Source: DASRQK01 sp964436635
GTDB lineage: Bacteria; Bacteroidota; Bacteroidia; Sphingobacteriales; Sphingobacteriaceae
Reading direction: 5' to 3'
Assembly: GCA_964436635.1 (NCBI GenBank)
Contig: CAYTDM010000012.1
Span: forward strand, 1 to 60,698
Length of the DNA stretch: 60,698 nt
A model generated the notes under the pieces. It ran no database searches, was not told the origin of the DNA, and saw only the letters and a list, made by a program, of their open reading frames with translations. The translations under genes and the position numbers were made by a program. Below, piece after piece: positions 43,867 through 52,428 of this stretch. Position 1 is the first letter of the stretch; each line of letters opens with the position of its first letter.

Positions 43867-45186
43867 ATGAAAGCTAAACACAGCAACTTAGATCGTCGAA
43901 GCTTTATTCGTTCCTCAGCAGCATTGGCAGGCGCTGGATTGGTCAGTCAACTTCCTATTTCTGGCGCATATGCAGATGGATCTGATGCCATTAAACTGGC
44001 TATTATTGGGTGCGGAGGAAGAGGAACCGGAGCAGCTTTTGATGCCATTGCTACGGGAGCAAACATTAAAATTGTGGCCATGGCCGATGCTTTTTTAGAT
44101 CGTTTGGAAGAATCTTATAGTAAACTTTTGGAACGATTTCCAGAAAAAATGGCTGTTACTACGGAAACAAAGTTCGTAGGTTTCGAAGCATATAAACATG
44201 CAATTGAAATAGCAGATGTAGTGATTTTGGCTTCCTCGCCAGGTTTTAGGCCCATGCATTTTGAAGAAGCTGTCCGCCAAGGTAAACACGTGTTTATGGA
44301 AAAACCTGTTGCGGTGGACGTTCCTGGTATTCGACAAGTTTTAGCGTCGGCAGAGATTGCGAAGCAAAAGAAACTAAATGTAGTCGTAGGATTGCAAAGA
44401 CGATATCAAAAGAGTTATCAAGAAGCCATTAAACGCATACAAGATGGAATTATAGGCGACATTGTTTCGGGCCAAGTATATTGGAATAGTGGCGGGGTGT
44501 GGGTACGACCGAGGCAGGAGGGGCAAACGGAAATGGAGTACCAAATGCGCAACTGGTTTTACTTTAATTGGTTATGTGGAGATCACATCGTGGAGCAACA
44601 TGTGCATAATATTGATGTGGCGAATTGGGTAAAAGGTGCATATCCGCATATAGTGCAAGGAACGGGCAGTCGGGCGTGGAGAACTGGTAAAGAGTATGGA
44701 GAGATTTATGATAATCACGCTGTGGAATTGACATATGCAGATGGTACTGTAGTGTATAGCCAATGCAGGCATTTTGAAGGCACCAGCAGCCGTGTAAATG
44801 AAACTTTTCAAGGAACGAAAGGCAAAGTATTTATGAATAGTGGCCATACTGCCATTATATGGGATCATCAAGGCAATGTTTTGTACGAGCACCCCAAAGA
44901 GGGGAATGGAAATCCATACCAATTAGAACATGTAGAATTATTCGACGCCATTGTGAAAGGCGAGTTTAGACATATGGATGCGGAATATGGGGCCTACAGT
45001 ACTTTGACAGGGATTATGGGCCGCTTGGCCACCTATTCAGGACAGGTGATTTCTTGGGAGGAGGCGTTGCAATCGCAAATTAGTTTGATGCCAGAGGAAC
45101 TAAGCTGGGATGCCTTACCTAAAGTTTTGCCAGACGAAACAGGTAATTATCCATATGCCATTCCAGGCAAAACAGTCGTACTGTAG
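43867..45186 (+). CDS. Tat-exported Gfo/Idh/MocA oxidoreductase
   Basis: 439 residues. A twin-arginine signal (DRRSFIRSSAALAGAG) precedes a Rossmann fold (LAIIGCGGRGTGAA) and the Gfo/Idh motif MEKPVAVDV, followed by the alpha-beta substrate domain. Family members oxidise or reduce sugars with tightly bound NAD(P). Export of a cofactor-dependent enzyme fits folded transport by Tat. It lies 19 bp after the SUMF1-fold gene and 2 bp before apbE, so it is in the same operon. It is distinct from the Gfo/Idh enzymes at 50242 and 55159. Confidence 0.9.
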   Translation: MKAKHSNLDRRSFIRSSAALAGAGLVSQLPISGAYADGSDAIKLAIIGCGGRGTGAAFDAIATGANIKIVAMADAFLDRLEESYSKLLERFPEKMAVTTETKFVGFEAYKHAIEIADVVILASSPGFRPMHFEEAVRQGKHVFMEKPVAVDVPGIRQVLASAEIAKQKKLNVVVGLQRRYQKSYQEAIKRIQDGIIGDIVSGQVYWNSGGVWVRPRQEGQTEMEYQMRNWFYFNWLCGDHIVEQHVHNIDVANWVKGAYPHIVQGTGSRAWRTGKEYGEIYDNHAVELTYADGTVVYSQCRHFEGTSSRVNETFQGTKGKVFMNSGHTAIIWDHQGNVLYEHPKEGNGNPYQLEHVELFDAIVKGEFRHMDAEYGAYSTLTGIMGRLATYSGQVISWEEALQSQISLMPEELSWDALPKVLPDETGNYPYAIPGKTVVL

Positions 45187-45188
45187 AC

Positions 45189-46202
45189 ATGTGGGACAAC
45201 AGTAAAATACAAGTTTTTAGATCTTGGTTCTCTTATTTGGGGCTGTTTTTAGCCTTTTTATGTGGGAGCAATTTTGCTGCAATCAGTCAAGTACAGAAAT
45301 TTCAATGGGGAGGCTTTGCACAGGGGACGACTTATGAAATTACATATTATTCAGAGGGTCCTGTGGTCTTGAAATCCCAAGTGGATAGTTTACTGGAAGT
45401 TATCGATGAATCCATGTCCTTGTATAGGAGTGACTCAAAAATCGTTCATTTTAATGCGCCAGAAACTCAACAAATGGAGCTGGACATGCATTTTTCGAAG
45501 GTTATGAATAAAGCTTTCGAATTTCACCGCAAAAGCGGGGGATTATTTGATGTGACGATCGGACCATTAAGTCAATTTTGGAAAACACGAACGGCGCGAG
45601 CATTAAATCCTGAAGACACAGCGAAGTTAAGTGAAATTTTGGATGGGATTGGGATGCGATATTTAACGTTGGAAGGCAACCGATTAACCAAACTCCATCC
45701 AAGGGTCACAGTGGACCTAAATGGGATCGCCCAAGGCTATACTGTCGATTTATTAGCTGAATTTTTTGAAATGAAGGGCATATCAAATTATGTGGTGGAA
45801 ATCGGCGGTGAAATCAGAGTGAAAAGAAATTTAACACATGAACAGGGGTATGTGATCGGTGTGCCGGATCCTATCAATAAGACATCGATGCTGCATTTAA
45901 GCCTCTCTAATGGCGCAGTTACGACCTCTGGAAAATTTAGTGAAAAGGATCATCAAATTCATCACATTGATCCTATTTCCGGATACCCAGTAAACAATCT
46001 TCACCAACAAGTCACCGTCATCGCCCAAGATGCCACCACTGCTGATGCGCTGGATAATGTCCTGATGACCTGGGATGAACAGGAATACTCGAAATTCGAA
46101 GCCCTATTTTCCGATATCGCCTTTAGAATACTTGGAATGGACCCAAGCGGCCAGCCCTACGAATATATTTCTCCTAATTTTTTACAGTTTTTAAAGAAAT
46201 AA
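45189..46202 (+). CDS. apbE: FAD:protein FMN transferase (ApbE family)
   Basis: Attaches FMN covalently to threonine or serine in target flavoproteins outside the cytoplasm, using FAD and Mg2+. It has 337 residues with an N-terminal membrane/signal segment (about 12-33). Conserved motifs: GGLFDVTIGPLSQFW, VDLNGIAQGYTVD, EIGGEIRVK, HHIDPISGYPV, and the metal-binding DATTADALDNVLM. It starts 2 bp after the Gfo/Idh gene and ends with adjacent TAA TAG stops. No classical ApbE target (Nqr, Rnf or FMN-binding-domain protein) is visible in the window. Confidence 0.93.
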   Translation: MWDNSKIQVFRSWFSYLGLFLAFLCGSNFAAISQVQKFQWGGFAQGTTYEITYYSEGPVVLKSQVDSLLEVIDESMSLYRSDSKIVHFNAPETQQMELDMHFSKVMNKAFEFHRKSGGLFDVTIGPLSQFWKTRTARALNPEDTAKLSEILDGIGMRYLTLEGNRLTKLHPRVTVDLNGIAQGYTVDLLAEFFEMKGISNYVVEIGGEIRVKRNLTHEQGYVIGVPDPINKTSMLHLSLSNGAVTTSGKFSEKDHQIHHIDPISGYPVNNLHQQVTVIAQDATTADALDNVLMTWDEQEYSKFEALFSDIAFRILGMDPSGQPYEYISPNFLQFLKK

Positions 46203-46206
46203 TAGC

Positions 46207-47145
46207 ATGAAGAGAAGTCAATTTTTAAAAAATAGTTTATTAGCAACGGGCGTATTGGCCAGTCAGCAGATGCTGGGTTTTGCGAACGCAAGCGAATCAA
46301 CAGTCCAAAATACCCGCCAAGCATCGAATGTTCCGTTTAATTTAAATTATGCCCCCCATCAGGGCCAGTTTGAAAACCATGCCGGAAAGAATTTTTTGGA
46401 TCAAATTCAATATGCCTATGATCAAGGCTTTAGAGCGATCGAAGACAATGGATTCTCAAAACGTTCCACCGACGAACAAACAAAAATCGGTGAATTATTA
46501 GCGAAACTAAATATGCAAATGGGCGTCTTTGTGTTGGATAAAGGAGGTAATGGTGCAAATACCTTAGCGGCAGGCAGTCAAGAACACCTTGACATTTTTC
46601 TTAAGGGTTGCCATCAAGCCGTTGAGCTTTCTAAACGATCAGGAGGCAAATTTACCACCGTCGTTCCTGGAGATTTTCACCGCCGCCTTCCTATAGAATT
46701 GCAAACAGCGAATGTCATAGAAGCACTCAAACGAGGAGCCGACATTTTAGCTCCGCACGGCATAATCATGGTCCTTGAACCTTTAAGCGATACGCCCGAT
46801 TTGTTTTTAAGAACTGCTTCGCAAACGTATTTGATTTGTAAAGCTGTAGCCAGTCCTTCATGCAAAATTCTATACGATGCGTACCATTTACAACGAAATG
46901 AAGGCGACCTGATCGCAACGATTGATCGATGCTGGGATGAAATTGCCTACTTTCAAGTGGGAGACAACCCAGGGAGAAAGGAACCGACTACCGGTGAAAT
47001 TAATTATTTAAATGTGTTTAAACACATTTACCAGAAGGGTTATCGGGGGATCGTAGGGATGGAACATGGTAAATCCACGACTGGATTAGCTGGGGAAGTC
47101 AAATTAATCAACGCTTATAGACAAGTTGATAACTTTTTAATCTGA
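46207..47145 (+). CDS. Exported sugar isomerase-like TIM-barrel protein (Hyi-like)
   Basis: 312 residues of the xylose-isomerase-like TIM barrel superfamily, closest in feel to hydroxypyruvate isomerase (FNLNYAPHQGQFENHAGKN in two parts, VLEPLSD, YDAYHLQRNEGD, GMEHGKS). Metal-binding Glu, Asp and His residues of the family are present in these motifs. The N-terminus MKRSQFLKNSLLATG resembles a Tat signal with Lys-Arg instead of Arg-Arg. Related proteins act as isomerases, epimerases or lyases on keto-sugars; the substrate here is unknown. It lies 4 bp after apbE. Confidence 0.86.
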   Translation: MKRSQFLKNSLLATGVLASQQMLGFANASESTVQNTRQASNVPFNLNYAPHQGQFENHAGKNFLDQIQYAYDQGFRAIEDNGFSKRSTDEQTKIGELLAKLNMQMGVFVLDKGGNGANTLAAGSQEHLDIFLKGCHQAVELSKRSGGKFTTVVPGDFHRRLPIELQTANVIEALKRGADILAPHGIIMVLEPLSDTPDLFLRTASQTYLICKAVASPSCKILYDAYHLQRNEGDLIATIDRCWDEIAYFQVGDNPGRKEPTTGEINYLNVFKHIYQKGYRGIVGMEHGKSTTGLAGEVKLINAYRQVDNFLI

Positions 47146-47214
47146 TTTTTTGACATTTTGATAAATAAAATGCATATTCGTTTTTCATTACTTTAGCCTA
47201 AAATATAACCAATT

Positions 47215-48456
47215 ATGAATTTGACCACTAAGTTTCAGTTGTCATTTATGATGTTCCTAAACTTTTTTGTTTGGGGAGCATGGTTCGTGACCTTGGGTAC
47301 CTTTGTGACCATGGATTTAAATGCTTCTGGCCTTCAGATGTCCAATGTGTACTCCACACAATCCTGGGGGGCGATTATCGCACCTTTTATCATAGGATTG
47401 ATTGCCGATCGGTATTTCAACGCTGAAAAAATTCTCGCAGTTCTTCACTTAGTAGGGGCTGTTTTGATGTACCAAATGTATCAGGCAACGGATATACAAC
47501 TGTTTTATCCATATGTATTGGCGTACATGATTTTATTCATGCCTACATTGGCCTTAATTAATTCGGTATCCTTTCGCCAAATGAAAAATCCAGAAAAGGA
47601 GTTTTCTGTCATCCGAATTTGGGGAACCATCGGTTGGATCGCAGCCGGATTATCCATCAGTTATGTATTTATGTGGGATTCTGTTGATGGGGGTTTGCTT
47701 CGCAACACCTTTTTATTAGCTTCCATCGCTTCAATTGTTCAAGGATTACATTCATTCTTTTTACCAAAAACACCACCGGTAAAAACAGGGAAGGAATCAT
47801 CCACAAGCTTGGCGGATATTTTAGGACTGGATGCCATCAAGTTATTAGGTGATAGGAACTTTTTTATCTTTTTCATTTCTTCAGTATTGATCTGTATTCC
47901 TCTTGGATTTTACTATCAAAACGCTAATTTGTTTTTGACTGAAGTAGGTATGGAAAATCCAACTGCGAAAATGACGATCGGCCAAGTTTCAGAAGTGCTT
48001 TTCCTATTGCTTCTACCTTTCTTTTTCAGCAAATATGGATTTAAGAAAACCATCTTAGTAGGAATGCTCGCTTGGGCACTACGCTATGTCATGTTTGCAT
48101 ACGGAAACGCAGGTGAGTTGACCTATATGTTGTTAATCGGAATAGCTCTCCACGGTATCTGTTATGATTTCTTCTTTGTGTCCGGACAAATCTATACAGA
48201 TTCAAAAGCGGGCGAACGATATAAAAGTTCAGCACAAGGCTTAATTACTTTAGCGACCTACGGAGTCGGACAATTAATCGGATTCTGGGTAGCAGGGTTT
48301 GTTTTGGAATATTATCGCGGCCAATACAGCCCAGAGGAGGTGAATACTATTTGGCAACACGTATGGTTAGTGCCGGCTGGAATTGCCTTGGTAGTCATGC
48401 TATTCTTCTTCTTTTTATTTAAAGACGAAAAGGTTTCCAATACAACCGGATATTAG
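47215..48456 (+). CDS. NupG-type nucleoside/sugar H+ symporter (MFS)
   Basis: 413 residues with about 12 transmembrane helices. The opening FQLSFMMFLNFFVWGAWFVTLG and the later VIRIWGTIGWIAAGL match the nucleoside:H+ symporter family (E. coli NupG, XapB). In this sugar-oxidation context it may import an oxidised sugar rather than a nucleoside, but that is inference. It follows the TIM-barrel gene by 69 bp and precedes the GMC gene by 62 bp, all on the plus strand. Confidence 0.88.
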   Translation: MNLTTKFQLSFMMFLNFFVWGAWFVTLGTFVTMDLNASGLQMSNVYSTQSWGAIIAPFIIGLIADRYFNAEKILAVLHLVGAVLMYQMYQATDIQLFYPYVLAYMILFMPTLALINSVSFRQMKNPEKEFSVIRIWGTIGWIAAGLSISYVFMWDSVDGGLLRNTFLLASIASIVQGLHSFFLPKTPPVKTGKESSTSLADILGLDAIKLLGDRNFFIFFISSVLICIPLGFYYQNANLFLTEVGMENPTAKMTIGQVSEVLFLLLLPFFFSKYGFKKTILVGMLAWALRYVMFAYGNAGELTYMLLIGIALHGICYDFFFVSGQIYTDSKAGERYKSSAQGLITLATYGVGQLIGFWVAGFVLEYYRGQYSPEEVNTIWQHVWLVPAGIALVVMLFFFFLFKDEKVSNTTGY

Positions 48457-48518
48457 CACCAAAAAATAAGCATTGCGTAGCAGAATAAAATTAATAGACC
48501 AATATAATAATAAACTAA

Positions 48519-50208
48519 ATGGCAGATAATGTATACGATGCGATTGTCATCGGCTCCGGAATAAGTGGAGGGTGGGCAGCAAAAGAACTTACCGAAAAGG
48601 GATTAAAAACCATTATGCTTGAACGCGGGAGAAACGTAGAGCATGTGAAAGATTATCCTTCGGCGACTAAACACCCATGGGAATTCCCTCATCGGGGCGG
48701 TAAAACGCAACAAATGATCGAGGATTACCCGGTGTTAAATCGCGATTATCCATTGAATGAAAAAAACCTTGATTTCTGGGTAAATGAAAAGGAAAGCCCC
48801 TATGTAGAAGTGAAGCGCTTCGATTGGTATCGGGGGTNNNNNNNNNNACCATGTGGGGGGGCGTTCGCTGATGTGGGGCAGGCAAAGTTATCGCTTAGGC
48901 GATTTGGATTTTGAGGCCAATTTAAAAGATGGGCATGGAGTCGATTGGCCGATTCGATATGCTGATATCGCTCCTTGGTATAGTTATGCCGAGCGCTGGG
49001 CTGGAATAAGCGGGAATCGAGATGGGTTAGATGTGTTGCCTGATGGAGATTATCTTCCTCCTATGCCATTTAATGTGGTGGAAAAGGACTTGGTGGAACG
49101 AATTAAAAAAGCCTATGGGGGGAAAAGGCATTTTATTATGGGCCGTGTGGCAAATTTAACGCAGCCGCATCACGGACGTGTGAATTGCCAATTTCAAAAT
49201 AATTGCTGGTTGGGGTGTAATTTTGGAGGCTATTTTAGCACCCAATCTTCTACACTTCCGGCTGCAGTAGCTACGGGTAATTTAACCTTAAGACCCTTTT
49301 CAATCGTTACGCGTATTATATACGATAAGGACACTAAAAAAGCTACAGGCGTAGAAATCATCGATGCGGAAAATAACCAAACTTATGAATACCATGCAAA
49401 AGTAATTTTTGTCTGCGCGTCGGCATTTAATTCTACCTGGATTTTGATGAATTCTGCTACGGATGTTTGGGAAGGTGGATTAGGTAGCAGCTCTGGGGAA
49501 TTAGGACATAATGCGATGGACCATCATTTCCGTTGCGGAGCAAGAGGTCGGGTAGAAGGATATGAAGATCGCTATTTTTATGGAAAACGTCCTACCGGTT
49601 TATACATTCCACGATTTAGAAATGTGGGCGGCGATAAACGCGATTATGTGCGCGGATTTGGATATCAAGGATCTGCCAGCCGAGGCAGGTGGTCTGGAGA
49701 AATCGCAGAAATGAGTGTGGGTGGTGAATGGAAAGATGCATTATGTGAACCAGGAAATTGGTCGGTGGGATTTGGTGCGTTCGGTGAAATTTTGCCTTAC
49801 CACGAAAATAGAATCTTCTTAGACAAAAACGTGAAAGATAAATGGGGATTGCCAGTCTTAGCGATGGATATGGAAATCAAAGATAATGAGAAGAAAATGA
49901 GGGTGGACATGATGCAAGATTGTGCTGAAATGCTTGAAGCAGTAGGGATTAAAGACGTGTCAACCTATGATAATGGATATGGCTATGGGCAAGGGATTCA
50001 TGAAATGGGTACTGCCCGCATGGGTCGTGATCCAAAAACTTCGGTCTTGAACGGGAATAATCAAGTTTGGGATGCCCAAAACGTGTTTGTAACGGATGGG
50101 GCAAGCATGACATCTGCTGGATGCGTGAACCCATCGTTAACGTATATGGCGCTTACAGCAAGGGCTGTAGACTTTGCAGTAAATGAACTTAAGAAAGGAA
50201 ATTTATAA
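48519..50208 (+). CDS. GMC-family FAD oxidoreductase (interrupted by an assembly gap)
   Basis: FAD dehydrogenase of the glucose-methanol-choline family, large catalytic subunit type. The N-terminal FAD motif is VIGSGISGGWAAKEL; the C-terminal domain has HEMGTARMG and CVNPSLTYMALT. A run of ten N interrupts the frame at 48838-48847. Removing all ten joins RFDWYRG to YHVGGRSLMWGRQ in a single frame, giving 559 residues, a normal length. It has no signal peptide; the Tat-signalled subunit 3 two genes downstream could carry it across the membrane, as in gluconate and glucoside 3-dehydrogenases. Probable substrate: a sugar or glycoside. Confidence 0.9.
48838..48847. other. Assembly gap (10 N) inside the GMC gene
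   Basis: Ten undetermined bases. The reading frame is restored when exactly ten (or any 3k+1) bases are removed, and the joined peptide RGYHVGGRS fits the family, so the gap probably contains no missing sequence. Confidence 0.95.
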
Positions 50209-50241
50209 TCGAATAATTCGCTTATATTAAATTAAAAGCAC

Positions 50242-51702
50242 ATGGAAACGAATAACAACAACAATCAAAATAACACAGCTTCGAGCTCAAGGAAGGATTT
50301 TATAAAAACTGCAGGTGCAGCCGCCGCTGGATTTATGATTATGCCACGGCATGTATTAGGTGGAAAAGGCTTTACCGCCCCAAGTGATAAATTAGTCATT
50401 GCTGGTATTGGAGTCGGCGGAAAAGGAGATTCCGATCTTCGCTCATTTCACGAAAGTGGAAAAGCAGAGATCGCTTTCCTATGTGACGTGGATGATAATC
50501 GTGCAGCAAATTCTGTAAAACGCTTCCCTAAAGCGAAATATTACCGGGATTTTAGGGAGATGCTGGAGAAGGAACACAAGCACATAGATGCAGTTTCTGT
50601 TTCAGGTCCAGATCATAACCACGCCGCTCATGCTTTGCCTGCTATGCAATTAGGAAAGCACGTTTATGTGCAAAAACCCTTGACACACGATGTTTGGGAA
50701 GCGAGAGTCTTAACACATGCAGCAAAGAAATATAAAGTCGTCACGCAGATGGGGAACCAAGGGGCCTCGAATGATGGTGTGAGACAAATGCGTGAATGGA
50801 TCGAGGCTGGGTTAATTGGGGATGTACGCACGATTTATTGCTGGACAGATCGTCCAGTTTGGCCACAAGGCATTGCTTGGCCAAGCCAAAAAGCACCTGT
50901 TCCTTCTACCTTAGATTGGGATTTATGGTTGGGAACTGCCCCTCGTGTAGATTATGTGGAAAAATTAGTGCCGTTTAACTGGAGAGGATGGTGGGATTAT
51001 GGCACCGGTGCACTCGGAGATATGGGCTGTCACATTATGGAAGCTCCATTTAGTATTTTGGGCTTACAATATGTAAAAGATGTGCAAGCAAGTGTGGGAA
51101 GTGTCTATGTGGACGAGTTTAAACGCGGATATTTCCCAGAAAGCTGCCCGCCATCGAGTTATGCAGTCATGACTTTCCCTAAAACTGCAAAGACCAGCGG
51201 TGATGTGACCATTCATTGGATGGATGGAGGAATTCAGCCACAACGTCCAGATGAATTAGGGCCTAACGAAATCTTTGGGGATGGTGGAAATGGAATTTTA
51301 TTTGTCGGTTCTAAAGGAAAGATTTTAGCAGACTGTTATGCGGCAAATCCACGACTTCTCCCTACTTCTATGTCGAGTTTAGTTAACGTGCCTCAAAAAT
51401 ATGCACGTGTACCAGGTGGTGCAGGTGGACACTACGCACAATGGGTAGAGGCGTGTATTGCAGGTTACGGAAATATGGAGGTGAGTGCACCTTTTGAAAT
51501 CTCAGGACCATTGACAGAGGCCTTGTTAATGGCAAATCTTGCGATTCGTGGCTCAGATTTAAGAATTGACAACAAATATCCTGGACGTAATTTGAAATTG
51601 ATTTGGGATAACGACAATATGAAAGTTTCTAACTTTGATGAGGTGAATCAATTTGTGAAGCGTCAATATCCTAAAGGTTGGGAAATTAATTATTCATTCT
51701 AA
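50242..51702 (+). CDS. Tat-exported Gfo/Idh/MocA oxidoreductase (second in operon)
   Basis: 486 residues. After an Asn-rich start comes a Tat-like signal (SSRKDFIKTAGAAAAGF), the Rossmann motif VIAGIGVGGKG, and VQKPLTHDVWEAR in place of the usual EKP. The C-terminal domain is long (GRWWDYGTGALGDMGCH-type segment). It resembles predicted periplasmic dehydrogenases common in Bacteroidota sugar loci. It lies 33 bp after the GMC gene and 11 bp before the subunit 3 gene. A role in oxidising or reducing a keto-sugar intermediate is inferred from context. Confidence 0.9.
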   Translation: METNNNNNQNNTASSSRKDFIKTAGAAAAGFMIMPRHVLGGKGFTAPSDKLVIAGIGVGGKGDSDLRSFHESGKAEIAFLCDVDDNRAANSVKRFPKAKYYRDFREMLEKEHKHIDAVSVSGPDHNHAAHALPAMQLGKHVYVQKPLTHDVWEARVLTHAAKKYKVVTQMGNQGASNDGVRQMREWIEAGLIGDVRTIYCWTDRPVWPQGIAWPSQKAPVPSTLDWDLWLGTAPRVDYVEKLVPFNWRGWWDYGTGALGDMGCHIMEAPFSILGLQYVKDVQASVGSVYVDEFKRGYFPESCPPSSYAVMTFPKTAKTSGDVTIHWMDGGIQPQRPDELGPNEIFGDGGNGILFVGSKGKILADCYAANPRLLPTSMSSLVNVPQKYARVPGGAGGHYAQWVEACIAGYGNMEVSAPFEISGPLTEALLMANLAIRGSDLRIDNKYPGRNLKLIWDNDNMKVSNFDEVNQFVKRQYPKGWEINYSF

Positions 51703-51713
51703 AAGCGTATAAA

Positions 51714-52280
51714 ATGAATAGGAGAGAAGCGATTACCAGAGTGGCCTGGTTGATGGGTGGAGCAGTCATTGGGGCCAATTTGTTTTTAGAAGGCTGTACA
51801 AGAGCAGCGGATCCCTCCGTTGAGGTTTTGTTTGAGCCGAAAACCATTGATTTTTTAGGTGATGTAGCGGATGCCATTTTACCTCCGACTTCGAGTCCTG
51901 GAGCGAAAGAAGCTGGAGTAGGAAGTTTCATTCCAGTGATGGTAAGGGATTGTTATACAAAGCAAGATCAAGACGCCTTTTTAAAAGTCTTAACAGAAGT
52001 GGATGCAGCGTCGCAAGGGCTTTTTAATAAAACCTTCCAATCCCTTACGGCCGAAGAACGTCTACAAGTCGTTAATCAATTAGATAAGGAAGCAAAAGCT
52101 TATCAACAGGATAAAGAAGCCGAGGCACCTAATCATTATTTCCACTTATTTAAGCAACTTACCTTGTTAGGTTTCTTCTCCTCGGAGTTAGGAGCTTCGA
52201 AAGCTTTAAGGTATGTGCAAATTCCTGGAAGATATGATGGGGATATTCCATATCAAAAAGGAGACAAGGCTTGGGCTTAG
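51714..52280 (+). CDS. Gluconate 2-dehydrogenase subunit 3 family protein
   Basis: 188 residues. The N-terminus has a twin-arginine motif (NRREAITRVAW) and a lipobox LEGC, so a Tat-exported lipoprotein is predicted. The mature part matches the small subunit of GMC-type dehydrogenases (FLGDVADAILPPTSSPGAKEAGVGSF, in parts). It is the likely partner and export escort of the GMC oxidoreductase at 48519. No cytochrome subunit is seen in the window, so the electron acceptor is unknown. Its last codons and stop open a 21-bp repeat array, and a strong terminator follows. Confidence 0.9.
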   Translation: MNRREAITRVAWLMGGAVIGANLFLEGCTRAADPSVEVLFEPKTIDFLGDVADAILPPTSSPGAKEAGVGSFIPVMVRDCYTKQDQDAFLKVLTEVDAASQGLFNKTFQSLTAEERLQVVNQLDKEAKAYQQDKEAEAPNHYFHLFKQLTLLGFFSSELGASKALRYVQIPGRYDGDIPYQKGDKAWA

Positions 52281-52337
52281 TACAATGAAACTGAAGCTTA
52301 GTACAATGAATCTTAGGCTTAGTAGCATAAAATTAAA
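52269..52337 (+). repeat. Stop-codon-spanning tandem array, 21 bp x 3
   Basis: GCTTAG occurs at 52275, 52296 and 52317, exactly 21 bp apart; the first copy contains the TAG stop (52278-52280). The first two 21-bp units match at GCTTAGTACAATGAA and then diverge; the third is more degraded. A partial GCTTGG lies just upstream in the coding region. Confidence 0.85.
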
Positions 52338-52358
52338 TTTTATTAAATAAGAGAATTG

Positions 52359-52398
52359 AAACGGCCCGATGAATTTTCATCGGGCCGTTTTACGTTTA
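52359..52398. terminator. Strong bidirectional terminator
   Basis: Perfect 15-bp arms (52359-52373 and 52376-52390) around a 2-nt loop with a T-rich right flank. It separates the sugar-oxidation operon from the converging metallo-hydrolase gene. Confidence 0.93.
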
Positions 52399-52428
52399 TT
52401 TTCTTGCAAGAACTTCTGCCTGTATTTT

